Shown here piece by piece: positions 36,901 to 47,361 of a stretch of 64,000 bases of DNA. The notes under the pieces were generated by a model, which worked only from the letters and a program-made list of their open reading frames with translations, was not told the origin of the DNA and made no database searches. Where the stretch lies: NCBI GenBank assembly GCA_029582155.1, contig CM055899.1, forward strand, positions 58,073,349 to 58,137,348, written 5' to 3'. How positions within the stretch are numbered: the stretch's first letter is position 1; every line of letters begins with the position of its first letter. The position numbers were made by a program, and so were the translations under genes. This DNA is from Panopea generosa (taxonomy: Eukaryota > Mollusca > Bivalvia > Adapedonta > Hiatellidae).

Positions 36901-37514
36901 CATGAGAAGAGGCAGCGGTAACATGAGCAGAAGCAGCGGTAACATGAGCAGTAGCAGCGGAAACATGAGCAGAGGCAGTGGTTACATGAGTAATAGCAGC
37001 GGTAACATGAGCAGAAGCAGCGGTAACATGAGAAGAGGCAGCAGTAACATGAGCAGTAGCAGCGGTAACATGAGCAGTAGCAGCTGAAACATGAGCAGAG
37101 GCTGCGGTTACATAAGTAGTAGCAGTAGTAACATGAGCAGAAGCAGCGGTAACATGAGTAGAGGAAGCGGTAACATAAGTAGTAGCATGGTAACATGAGC
37201 AGAAGCAGCGGTAACATGATCAGAAGCAGCGGTAACATGAGCAGAAGCAGCGGTAACATGAGCAGTAGCAGCGGTAACATTAGCAGATGCAGTGGTAACA
37301 TGGGCAGTAGCAGCGGAAACATGAGCAGAGGCAGCGGTTACATGAACAGTAGCAGTGGAAACATGAGCTGAAGCAGCGGTAACATGAGAAGAGGCAGCGG
37401 TTACATGAGAGTAGCAGCGGTAACATGAGCAGCAGCAGTAGCAGCGGTAATATGAGCAGTAGCAGCGGTAACATGCGCAGCAGCAGAATCGAAACATACA
37501 GAAGCAACAGCAGT
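33991..37514. repeat. 21 bp minisatellite, about 3.5 kb
   Basis: The unit is AGCAGTAGCAGCGGTAACAT plus G, with frequent AGA, GGC and ATC variants and scattered 15-30 bp subunits. As 21 is seven codons, phases persist. One plus frame reads SSSSGNM-like heptads, and all three minus frames are free of stops (HVTAATA, MLPLLLL and CYRCYCS heptads). This produces a 681-codon minus frame (34051-36096) and plus frames up to 337 codons. The minus frame slides between all three heptads without a stop, which shows length is not evidence of selection. Markers such as GCATGGGG recur at 35485, 36041 and 36891, indicating block duplications. Confidence 0.95.
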
Positions 37515-38597
37515 TATAATGATACCGGCGATATATTTGTTTTTGTGAAGTATAAGATATTTTATTACGGCCTTTAAACTATTACATGTATAAAAAATAT
37601 ATATAATTGGTACAAAGTACTTTTTAGGCGGAAGTTTAGCAATGTGTTGTCAACTTTTATTTAAATAAAAAAAATGTAAATAATTATAATAAGTATAATG
37701 TGGTTATAGTAGAAATAGTTTTGATTTGTATATTGTCTCTTATAATTATTTTTAGAATGACAAATGTTATTTTATGTAAAGTGTTCTATGTTGTATTATT
37801 GTACATATCATGAAATATGAATAGATACATTTATACAATCATTATGTATAAATATAATTATACACATATATTTAGCCTAACGTCATACACATAAAATCAC
37901 ATCATATATACAAAAAGCTTTCGCATCATAGCGTTTTAATCAACTTGTTTAACATCAATTAACTTAGAAAAGTATAAACTTTTACAAATATGCATGAATC
38001 ACGTCATTTGTATGTTGTATAAAAAAACTAGATATAAACTTTACAACAAATATACATTGAAGATGAATAAATAAAACACAGACGACATATGTATGCATAT
38101 TAGATGGATGACGACTATATCACCGACAGTACGATATCAGCATCCACCTTCTTGTCGACCTTCTTGTCGGTTCCGAAGTATTCAGTAAGTTGTTTAGTTG
38201 TTCTGATAGAGTAATCCATGAGTTTTGGATCCTAACGTTATGTATTTGAAGAGGTGAAAATACTGACTTAGTGTCTAGAGTAAGACATTAATTTCTTATA
38301 AGCAATTTATTTTCAATTGTTCCAAAGGCAAACATTACTTTTAATATTTACTTGTCTATGGGACAACTGACCGGGGTAGAAACGTGTTCTTCTCTCTAGA
38401 AATCAGTATGACACAGGACAACAATTTTTTATAAATGTTTACCCGAGGGTCAATCCTTTTGTATAATTGATTAGATTATTCACCAACTGATACGGGTATA
38501 TAGTGTATATCAGTGGTTCAATAGATGTTAACAGCAAGTTAAATTGTATACACATACAAGGTCGCCGCATGCATTCTACAATAGACCACAAAGTGGT
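37515..38597. other. Non-coding, no gene seen
   Basis: Very AT-rich unique sequence. Nothing recognised. Confidence 0.45.
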
Positions 38598-38830
38598 TTC
38601 TTGTCAAAGTAGACGCATTTTTTGCAAAGTTGCCAAAATTCTTGTCATCAAAGCAGTCACATTTTTTGTAAAAGTTACCACATTATTCGCAGAGTCGCAA
38701 CATTTTATGTCATGTTCCTTGTCAACATAACATATTCATTGTCAAAGTTACCACATTCTCTGTCACATTTCTTGTCCAAATCACCACATTCTTTTTTCAA
38801 AGTAGGTATTTTTCTTGACAAAGTTGACAC
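38598..38830. repeat. Degenerate ~22 bp tandem repeat
   Basis: Loose copies of TTGTCAAAGTTACCACATTC, such as TTGTCATCAAAGCAGTCACA and TTGTCCAAATCACCACATTC. Spacing is irregular. Two overlapping plus frames of 70-75 codons here follow the repeat and are not called. Confidence 0.55.
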
Positions 38831-39220
38831 ATGAAATATCACAGAAACTACATACAAATTTATTATTTATTGTTAATGAGAAGTTCTAAAATGTCTTTTT
38901 ATATCAATTAAAAAACATGAGTAAAATGTAGGTTACTCACTAAGTTGTAGCTGGTATTTCTTTATTATAATAAAAATTATGTTCATAATTAACAAGTATT
39001 TTTCACTATATAGTATTTTTTGTATCAATTATTATCAATATTATCAATATTAAGTTATTTTTATATGTGTTAAACATTATCAAATATATCAAAGTGAAGG
39101 AATATTAACAAATCAATTCAAAACAGAACATCAGAAGGTTGCAATCGACAGAATACATGTAAAACATCTCCACGGACTAACACGACAATTAAAAAGTCCA
39201 GTTAGTTAAATTTGGCCAGT
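38831..39220. other. Non-coding, no gene seen
   Basis: AT-rich unique sequence with short TATTATCAATA repeats near 39030. Nothing else. Confidence 0.4.
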
Positions 39221-39802
39221 ATAGGAAGAAGAAGAAAAGAAAACGAAGACTAGAATTAAGATGATGAAGTAGAAGAATTTGAAGAAGAAGAAGAAGAAAA
39301 TGAAGAAGAAGAATGAGAAATAAGAAGAAAAAGAAGAATGGAGAAGTAAAAGAGGAATAGTAATTAAGAAGATGAAGATGAATATAAGGAAGAAGATGAA
39401 TAAGGAAAAATGGCAGTATATTCAGTCAGTTTTTTGTGGCTAGTATAGGGAGAAGAAGAATAAGAAGAAGAAGAAGAAGAAGAAGAAAAAGAAGAAGAAG
39501 AAGAAGAAGAAAGAAAGAAAGAAGAAAATGAAGAAGAAGAAGAAGAAGAAGAAGAAGAAGAAGAAGAAGACGACGAAGAAGAAGAAGAAGAAGAAGAAGA
39601 AAACGAAGAAGGAGAAAAAAAAGAAAAATGATGTAGAAAAAGAATGAGGTTGAAGAGAAGAAAAAAAATGGAGAAGAAGAATGAGGAATAAGAATAATTA
39701 TAAAAAGAAGACGAAGACGACGACGAATGACAAGTAGAATAATGAGGAAGAGTCGTAGTATATTCAGTCAGTTTAATGCAGCCAACATAGGGAGAAGAAG
39801 AA

Positions 39803-39834
<32 letters not shown>

Positions 39835-39836
39835 TT
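39221..39836. repeat. GAA/GAAG purine tract in a three-copy larger unit
   Basis: Long polypurine stretches of GAA with AAAGA and GACGAC interruptions. A linker resembling TATTCAGTCAGTTT...GGCTAGTATAGGGAGAAG occurs three times (about 39203, 39421 and 39764), so the triplet tract belongs to a larger unit of 220-345 bp. The minus strand gives a 164-codon poly-serine frame, an artefact of TTC/CTT triplets. Long GAA tracts can form triplex DNA. Confidence 0.93.
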
Positions 39837-40799
39837 TGTACATTATGAAATATTCCACGTTACTAAGTATTTATCGTATTAGTGAGTATTAAATGTAAAA
39901 TAGTTTTTTCTCATTATAAGTTATTTCTTTAATCATTATTTGTTTTTTCTCATTATCCAAAGGTTCAGCTAACCTTGAAACAAGTATAAAGCCCAGGTCA
40001 TAAAGCTGAAATATAAATGATAAATCATTACATCTGTTTGGCAATATTCATCAACTTTCCTCCTTATGTCCCTAACAGTAGGTATACAGGGTGATCATCC
40101 ATACAATGAAAGGTACGCTTAAAAACATGATGAATTGACAGAAATATTTGTACAGTGCAAAACGCATCATCTGAAGTATAAATACATAAACGTCACACTG
40201 ACTTACAAAATAGTTATTAGCTATACAGCTACATACTTGCGTATATCTAGCTATGTGTCCCTGTCTCCATCTGTCCGTCAATCCGTCCGTCTGTCTCCTT
40301 TATCCAGCGTTTATTGTTCATGAGACACATTTATAAATCTTGAAATCATTCGGACTACTTGGTCAAGGAGCTCAGTGCGGTGTTTCGATGGCTCTTGGAG
40401 ATTAACGCAATTTGTTAAAACTTGTCTTTGATTTTGCTTTTCGGAACATCCCTCCCCTTCTTTTGATGAAAAAACAATTTTGTTATTTAATGAAATTTAA
40501 ATGCCAGCTTGTAACTGTGTTTATAAAACAGTTCTTAATGTACTTTTAGTCGTCCGCCTGAGTAATATAGGAAATAGGTCGTCATTTTTGAATCGATGTG
40601 ATTAAAAAAAGTTGAACTTTAAATGACATTAAAATGTATACGTACATGTACAGTACATAATGTATACAAAATCATTATTTATGAATTGCCAATTTCCATT
40701 TCCTCTCAATTATGGGGTAGCTATTTTAGTTATTATTATTTATTTGCACTCAAATATTCTAAGATGTTATCATTTATATTACCAACACAATCAGTATTA
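39837..40799. other. Non-coding, no gene seen
   Basis: Unique sequence. A small GTCC/GTCTG-rich patch lies at about 40268-40300. Short opposing frames near 40072-40323 overlap and carry no motif. Confidence 0.4.
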
Positions 40800-40990
40800 T
40801 CCAAAATAGCAGCAGCACCTCCACCACAAGCAGCAGCAACAACAACAATAACAACAATAGCATCATAGCAACACTACGATCAGCAGCGGGAACAACAACA
40901 AATAATAAATACCAAAATAACATACCATTAACGGCCTTAGCAGTAACAGCGGCAGCAGCAGCAGCAGCATCAGCAGCAGCAGTAACATAA
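40800..40990. repeat. CAG/CAA/ATA triplet-rich patch
   Basis: Two clusters of AGC and AAC triplets (40807-40862 and 40948-40985) separated by ordinary sequence. The corresponding poly-alanine and poly-leucine frames are short and not called. Confidence 0.8.
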
Positions 40991-41025
40991 AGAAAAAGAT
41001 ACAGCAAAACCTGCATCAACTAGCA

Positions 41026-41346
41026 TCAACAATTATAATAATAAACATAAAAACAAAGTACTGTAACAAACATAAATAATGCAAACGTTTTAATCAGACA
41101 AGCAATTCTTGTCGTCTCTAAAAAAAATTGCAAAACACAAATTCCAATTATTGCAAGTTTTATCTCCAATAATGAATTGGTAAATGTTAATTGGCATAGA
41201 TGGTTTATTGATTTGAAACAAACTATCGATCCGCCTATCTCCCAGGCATTATTCCCCATATACATCATACCCAGATTGTAAGCATCTGTGCGTGACTGAG
41301 TGCATGAATGATCAACCGCCATTTGCTGAAAATTCTTCGCCAGCAT
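41026..41346 (-). other. Unassigned 106-codon open frame with hydrophobic segments
   Basis: The N-terminal part includes CTQSRTDAYNLGMMYMGNN and a cysteine pair further on. The C-terminal half has two hydrophobic stretches (IKLAIIGICVLQFFL and ALFMFVTVLCFYVYYY). The minus-strand phrase TTTTCAG/CAAATGG at about 41325 could be a splice acceptor. The second half loosely recalls the last membrane span of a tetraspanin, but the CCG and other diagnostic cysteines are absent and I do not assign it. Flanking triplet repeats argue for caution. Confidence 0.15.
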
Positions 41347-41374
41347 ATTTTGTTATAGTTAACAAATAAAACAC

Positions 41375-41559
41375 TACTACATGTTGATGCTGATTTTGCT
41401 GCTGCTGCTGCTTATGATATTGATGCCACTCATCATCATCATAACCATCATCATCAGCATAATTACCATCATTATTATCGTCTTCGACATATATCATAGT
41501 ACTCTCCATCATCATCATTATCATCATCATCAGCAGCAGCAGCAACATCATCATCATCA

Positions 41560-41608
<49 letters not shown>

Positions 41609-41950
41609 TGTCATGAGTATCATTAGAATCGTCATATTCTTCATCATCATCGTAATTGCAATACCCGTTAGCATCATACTCAACCTTATTATCATATCAT
41701 CACCATCATTATAATCATCGTCAGCAATCCTACATCAACACAATACTTCTATAAAACTTGAAAGATCATCATCTCCATCGCAATCAATACTATCGCAATC
41801 ATCATCACCAATACCATAATTATCATCAATATCATCATCATCATCATTAGTATCATCTCACTCATCATTATCATCATCATAATGACCATCACAAATATCA
41901 TCATTATCGCCAAAAATTTCATTATCATCATTTATCATCACTATCATCAT
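41375..41950. repeat. CAT/CAG triplet region with a pure (CGT)16 core
   Basis: ATC/CAT triplets with CAG and ATT interruptions over about 575 bp. Within it, 41561-41608 is an uninterrupted CGT tract of 16 triplets, giving 16 CpG sites in 48 bases. Poly-His/Arg, poly-Thr and poly-Met frames on both strands are artefacts. Confidence 0.95.
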
Positions 41951-42394
41951 CAACATTATAATCTGGCCCGACCCCCAGTTCCATCCGATGACCTCTCAAA
42001 AAACAACACACAGTACTGGTCTACACAAGAAGCGGACTCGAGGGCGACTCTAATAAACACTATGCTATGGACTTTGTTCGCCATCGAGCTAAACTAAATT
42101 AATATAAGCTAAACACTATTATCATCGTCAGCAATGCTGCCTCGCTACAAAGACTTGTACTGAATGCTTAATTATTTAGCAAATTAATCATTCAGTATCA
42201 ATAGACAACAGATGCCTTGTACTTACCATGTAAGTTATATGTAACCATATATATTTTATAAAGTTTCGGTCATGCAGAGGAATTGTGAGGAATTGTGGTG
42301 TTTTTAGTTGCATTATACACATTTTGTTATCAGAAGAACATCAACAATTTTAAAACATCATTTTATTGGATTTATTTCGTTTTGTTGGGCCTGA
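41951..42394. other. Non-coding, no gene seen
   Basis: A more GC-rich patch (41965-42090) has no recognised product. ATCATCGTCAGCAAT occurs both before it (about 41716) and after it (about 42122), a short direct repeat bounding about 400 bp. Confidence 0.35.
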
Positions 42395-42570
42395 CACCAT
42401 GTTTGCTCAGTCGGTAGCGCGTCTGACAATCAACCAAGTAGACGTGATTTCGGATTCCCGCCTGATCGCAGTTTCCGTTATGATTGACATACAGCATTGC
42501 GCCTAAGTGTCATTCGTCTATCACCAACCGCTGATGCAAGTGGGAAAGCTATAAGTTACTTGCACCATAT
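42395..42570 (+). mobile_element. tRNA-derived SINE, family A, diverged
   Basis: The head GTTTGCTCAGTCGGTAGCGC (A box region) is clear, while the B box is eroded (GATTTCGGATTCCCG). The body retains CATTCGTCTATCACCAACCGCTGATGCAAG and TTACTTGC in separate pieces. The 3' end is uncertain. Confidence 0.6.
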
Positions 42571-43184
42571 TATCTCGATATTTCGAATGTATGAACTATG
42601 CACTTTGCTGTCGATGTAACATATTGATATTGTGCCCAGCCGCTGTATACCACGTCCTATCCTTTGTATTTCAAGATCAAATTCCACCACTGTTTAAAAA
42701 GTGAAATACCTACATACTTTAATCGCAGCAAACAAACTATTTAAAGAGGATGATCTAACGGCCAGTGTGTTTATATTAGTTATTAGTTATAGAAATATTC
42801 AATTTGCTGTTGCAATTTTCAAGAAAAAATTATTTTTTTTGTTTGAACTCTTTTTTTTTTTGATAGTACATTTCAGATATATGTAATTATATCACCTTTA
42901 AACATGATGTATACATAAGAATAAAACACATCGAAATGTCAAAAAAAAATATGTTTAAACCAACTTCCTATCATGAAAATGTTAATGTAAACATTAACGC
43001 AATCCTTAACATGTATGGGAACTATTTGTTCCCAGAGTACACCGTAGCGACAGATTCAGGGCCTCCTATATTAAGGTATGGGAAGGATGTGAATGAAGAT
43101 TTTAGAGAAGGAATACATCCAAGTTTAGATATGGGAGGGGTGTTAACTATACATGGTTTGTATTTTCCAACAGTATATCTGTTA
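42571..43184. other. Non-coding, one unassigned frame
   Basis: AT-rich, with T-runs near 42833-42860. The only frame of note is at 42936-43208. Confidence 0.35.
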
Positions 43185-43208
43185 TATAACGACAATGAAC
43201 GCAGCTAG
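42936..43208 (+). other. Unassigned 90-codon open frame
   Basis: The translation includes AILNMYGNYLFPEYTVATDS and DVNEDFREGIHPSLDMGG, less biased in composition than the surrounding AT-rich frames. It is outside tandem arrays and stops at the edge of a minus-strand SINE-like head. No domain recognised. It could be a lone exon, an element fragment or chance. Confidence 0.13.
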
Positions 43209-43400
43209 TTCCTCTAGACAGTTACCAGCACTATAACAGACATACCTACGAATGATTCTGGATAGATCCATCTCCTGCACGTAACTGGCAAACTGTCTCA
43301 CATAAAGTTGAGCTTGACTCGAACCCACAACCTCAGCGGTGAGAGATAAGTGGTCATAAGACAGCCCCTTAGACCACCTTGCCACGTAAACCCCTAACAT
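43185..43400 (-). mobile_element. SINE-like element with a tRNA-like head
   Basis: On the minus strand it begins TTTACGTGGCAAGGTGGTCT, passes TCTCACCGCTGAGGTTGTGG and reaches the B box GTGGGTTCGAGTC at about 43317-43329. The head resembles that of family D, but the body differs. The 3' end is not clear. Confidence 0.55.
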
Positions 43401-43440
43401 TATTTCATGGCCGAAGAACAGTGTTCCGATCATCACAGAA

Positions 43441-43523
43441 AGTGTGCCCGGGGTGGGGATTTGAACTCGTGACCACTGGATTGAAAGTCAAAAGTTTTAC
43501 TGGCTGAACTATCCGCATACGCC
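43441..43523 (-). mobile_element. Isolated tRNA-like SINE head, family A type
   Basis: Minus-strand B box GAGTTCAAATCCCC, with a family A-like GACTTTCAATCCAGTGGTCACG segment before it. No body is visible. The A box is eroded (ATAGTTCAGCCAG), so it is a truncated SINE, not a tRNA gene. Confidence 0.6.
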
Positions 43524-43799
43524 AGTTCTACAGCTATTTTTTTCAGTTAATTTTTATCCCAAACACGTCACCATTTGATCCAAAGTGAAATGTAACAAAT
43601 ATGAGTGTTTTATTATTTAATTTATATACATGTGTATATAAAAGTATTGCCCATTGAAACGTGAGCAAAATATTACAAAACGTTCTGGAGCCTGATAAGC
43701 TCCACTGGTGCTCGTCGGCGTGGTGGATGACAATTACAGTTACATGATAATTACTTATAATACACATTCTCATGTCAGCAGTCATTTAGGTGTGTTGTT

Positions 43800-44100
43800 G
43801 TATGGTGTTTAGCGTGGCTTTCAACAATTTTTCAGTCATATCGCGACGGTGTCTACTTGAGACAGTATTCTAAGCGCTGTCACACTGGAGTATCATGTTG
43901 CAGACACATCGTATGATACCCCACCCAGTCACATACTGACACCGGGCCGACCAGACCTAGAACTCTCCTCTAAATGCTGAGCGTCAAGCGAGGAAGCTTC
44001 TAGTATCATTTTAAAGTATTTGGTATGACCCGGCCGGGGATTGAACCCACGACCTTCCGCATGCGAGGCGGACGCTGTACCACTAGACCACGCCGCGGTT
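43800..44100 (-). mobile_element. tRNA-derived SINE, family C
   Basis: Nearly full-length minus-strand copy: GCGGCGTGGTCTAGTGGTAC head, anticodon arm TCCGC/GCGGA around CTCGCAT, and a perfect B box GGGTTCAATCC. The body then matches 19258-19575 at about nine bases in ten and ends GAAAAATTGTTGAAAGCC and a CGCTAAACACC tail. The two anticodon loops differ (CAC and CGC), which shows the head is no longer under tRNA constraint. Confidence 0.9.
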
Positions 44101-44407
44101 CATTTAGGTGTGACAAAGTCAAGTACAAAACCATCTACTAACGAATGTGAATTTGACTGGTTACTTCCCTTTTTTGCAATAAATTTAACTGAGTTTGTAA
44201 AAATAGCACAAGAACCACACTCGAATCATAATAAAAACATGTTTTAAGTTTATATTTCGGTTGTCAAATAAAATAGTTTAATATAATATTCGGAGGTAGA
44301 TTCTAAATGATATTATACTATATTTAAGTGGTATGTTCTACAGCATGACAATGTTTACACACGCGTCTTTAACAGAAACCGTCATAATAGGAGTCTGGAA
44401 AAGTGTT
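44101..44407. other. Short non-coding gap
   Basis: AT-rich unique sequence between SINE C and the 36 bp repeats. Confidence 0.35.
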
Positions 44408-44529
44408 GAAAACATCGCTTAGCGCCATACAATACGACACGATGAAAACATCGCTTAGCACAATACAATACGACACGATGAAAACATCGCTTAGCACCAT
44501 ACAATACAACGCGATGAAAACATCGCTTT
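44408..44529. repeat. 36 bp tandem repeat, 3.4 copies
   Basis: The unit is GAAAACATCGCTTAGCACCA plus TACAATACGACACGAT, starting at 44408, 44444, 44480 and 44516 (truncated). Confidence 0.95.
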
Positions 44530-44554
44530 AAGGTCTGGGAACAGCGGATCGTAC

Positions 44555-45221
44555 GAAATTTCGTCGTGGTTTACCCATAAAATATTTGTCGTGGCCAGAT
44601 CTTGCAACATGCCCGAAATCTATTTCGAGTGGTCACAAAGACTACGACACAATAAAGATGGTTTGGCGATGGGGACGCGACAGAAAACAAAGATATGTCG
44701 TGGTTATATCGTGGGTGTGTCGCAAGTCAGTTGTGCGACAGTCGTGGGACCATCGTGAGTTGTCGGGCATTGTCGGGGTGGGTGGGGGTGCTGTTTTTCA
44801 CGCAAGACTGCCGCACAACAGTCTTGAGCCACTCGTAGGACGCTCGCGCGTCCGTCTCCCGACTATACGAGGCCCAGTCTGTTGCCTGCAATTTGCTAAC
44901 GCACGACATACTTGCAATGTTGCGCGAGCCTCTTACGAAATATAATATTCGTGAAACGATCTTGCAATCGTAGGACAGTTATGCGACAGTCGTAAGATTG
45001 CCTGACTTAAAAATTTCTTCTGCTACCCACGACAAGATATTTATCCCACGACTGACTCACGACAGCTACAAGACATAGGTACCTCAAAAAAATCGCCGAA
45101 CAAAAAATGTGCATGTTCATTTTTGCCTCACGATGGCAAGTCGATGCCAGGATGATCAAAAAAGTTTCGTAGGACTGTCTTGCGACGACCCCCGATGACC
45201 CATGATTTGCCCAAATTTTCC
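44555..45221. other. CpG-rich block of CGAC/GTCG motifs (dispersed repeat candidate)
   Basis: A sharp rise in GC and CpG compared with its surroundings. GTCGTGG, GCGACAGTCG, CGACTG and similar motifs occur on both strands, giving many small inverted repeats (for example GTCGCA...TGCGAC at about 44718-44738). Frames of 119 and 100 codons run through in opposite directions and neither is recognised. I favour a GC-rich dispersed element over a gene, but it could be a decayed exon-rich or regulatory fragment. Confidence 0.4.
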
Positions 45222-45375
45222 ACACGACACGACACGACACGACAAAACACAACACAACACAACACAATAAAAAACACGACGCAATGCAATGCAATGTAAC
45301 GCAAAGCAATGCAATATATAATACGATATGATACGATACGATATGAAACGATGCAATAGCGATTACGATAACGAT
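45222..45375. repeat. Pentanucleotide repeat with changing unit
   Basis: A 5 bp rhythm passes through CACGA, CACAA, GCAAT and ATACG units without losing phase for long. It looks like one expanded pentanucleotide that drifted or was overwritten in steps. Confidence 0.9.
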
Positions 45376-47361
45376 ACGATATATAAAGGATCTTATAGAA
45401 GTGCTAATTTATTATTTTATGTATTGAACAAGTTGACAGACACATATTATTCTAGGCTCTGCCGAGCATCATAATTGTCTTTTACCACGACAAATCAATA
45501 TCATGTTTATGGTTTGCGCAAGTCGGAAAGTAAATCGTCAGTTTACGTAAGAGAGCCGAGTTAAACGGAATACGCCGAGCGATAAATCGGTGATATTACA
45601 CACAGTTAGTATCAAAAATATTTCATTGGTTTATTTCACTTCTATAAATTATGCGATCAAATAAACAGCCAAACTAGTTACTTGTCGGATTACTTTTGCT
45701 CTTTTTTTTATAAATTTGTGAGCATAAGTCATAAAGCTGAAACATATATAAGGATATCAATTGAAAAAAATTTAAGTGGTAAATAAACTGTATATATAAA
45801 AAAACATTTTCGAATTTGAAAATATCACAAAAATATTATTTAGATTATTCAAATTTCAAAGCAAGATTTTGTAGACGAGAACTTTTATGTGTACTCTATT
45901 CTAAGAAAAGCTAAAAGTTTTATCACTTCATTTTACATCTGTATCAGAAGAGACATATATATACCACTGCATTTATAAAAGTCATAAACTGTTGGCTGAC
46001 ACATGCGTTCCAAATAATAAAATATTGTACAACTTTTTATTAACCAAAATTGGATGGCAAAATGCAGTATGAAGTGAAGTATGTAATTAGACAAAAGTCT
46101 CAAATCGATTCATTTTGTCAAAATATTAATACATTTGAGTCAACGCCTAAGCATTTACAAACTCGTCTAATTATCGATGACTCATGTAAAAAGTATTCAT
46201 TTAGGCGGAGAAAAACGAATTCTTTCTAGTTTCATTGCTTGATCTGTATTATTCTATTTAGAATATTATGTAATTTAGTCATACTTAAACTGATAGGTGC
46301 ACACGGCAACGTGAAATCTACGATTGATATTTCATCACATCAAAACTAATGTAAAATACGAAAGTAGATTCCTACATACATTCTAACATTCACATTTCAG
46401 CATTTAGATATATAACTTTCAGAAAAAGTGTGAAGTGAAAAATGATAATAATGAATTGCATATCCCTGTATAGCAGGAGAGCCTATTATTTTGGAATTCC
46501 ATTAGAGACCTAATTTTACGTAATAAAACATGAACTTGTTTATCGTCAATTTTCATTCAGATCATTGGAAATAAATTCAAAAACATATGTTACCGTTTTG
46601 TTTTAAAAACATGATGCGAAATTCATTAATTTTCCCATATGAAAAAGGATTTAATCACGAAGATCGTTATGTTTATATATGATTATTTTCCCATAGTTAC
46701 GCTTCATTTGGCAATAAGTTATATACAAGTATTATTGCCTTTTCCTTCCATGACGCCATAGTGTCGATTGAGCAGTTGCCCTGTTAATTAATGACATTAT
46801 AATAACACAAAGTATATACATATTATTAAGAAAAAACAAAGACATCTGTGGAGCAATTTTTCTTTAAATCTGCTAAAATTTCCCTAATGCTAATTGCAAC
46901 ACGGATTGACGTCATCAACTGTGTGATGATACATGTGCAACAGTTTGCCGTTCCAGGATATACTTAAAATATTTTGCTCGCTAAAATGACCCGTTTAAAG
47001 CACGAGGATAAATAAAAAATCTTAAATATTACCTAACTTGTACACACATGACGTTTTGAACTCGAACCCGCTGACCTCAGATGAAAAGTAACTTAAAGTT
47101 GATGCAGAGCATAATTTTTATCGAACCACAGGCGATCCGCTATGCAGACGGAGTTTTCAGAAATAGTGGAGTAAAACATGTAAAATGTAAACATATAATT
47201 ATGATATACAATTCAGCGCCTAAAACTCAACATCCGGTACCCAAAGGCCACGTGAGCTAATCAATGATGTTTTAATCGAAATTATTGGAAATCAATAGTT
47301 AATTTGTTATAATGTATAGGATTCATGCGTTACGTATCTCTTTTCAGAATCGTTTGCCCAC
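45376..47361. other. Non-coding, no gene seen
   Basis: About 2 kb of AT-rich unique DNA. A GGCTCTGCCGAGC palindrome-like patch near 45454-45466 and GAGCCGAGTTAAACGG near 45552 may belong to an undefined dispersed repeat. The octamer TGACGTCA occurs once (46907-46914). Confidence 0.4.

Noticed and set aside
43441-44100. Tandem tRNA cluster on the minus strand
   Set aside because: Two tRNA-like heads lie near each other, but one is truncated and the other is the head of a SINE C copy.
44586-44945. 119-codon plus frame as a gene
   Set aside because: It lies in the CGAC/GTCG block, where an opposing frame is also open over the same bases, and has no recognisable domain.
46907-46914. TGACGTCA as a CRE regulatory site
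   Set aside because: A single octamer in non-coding DNA with no promoter nearby is expected by chance in a window of this size.
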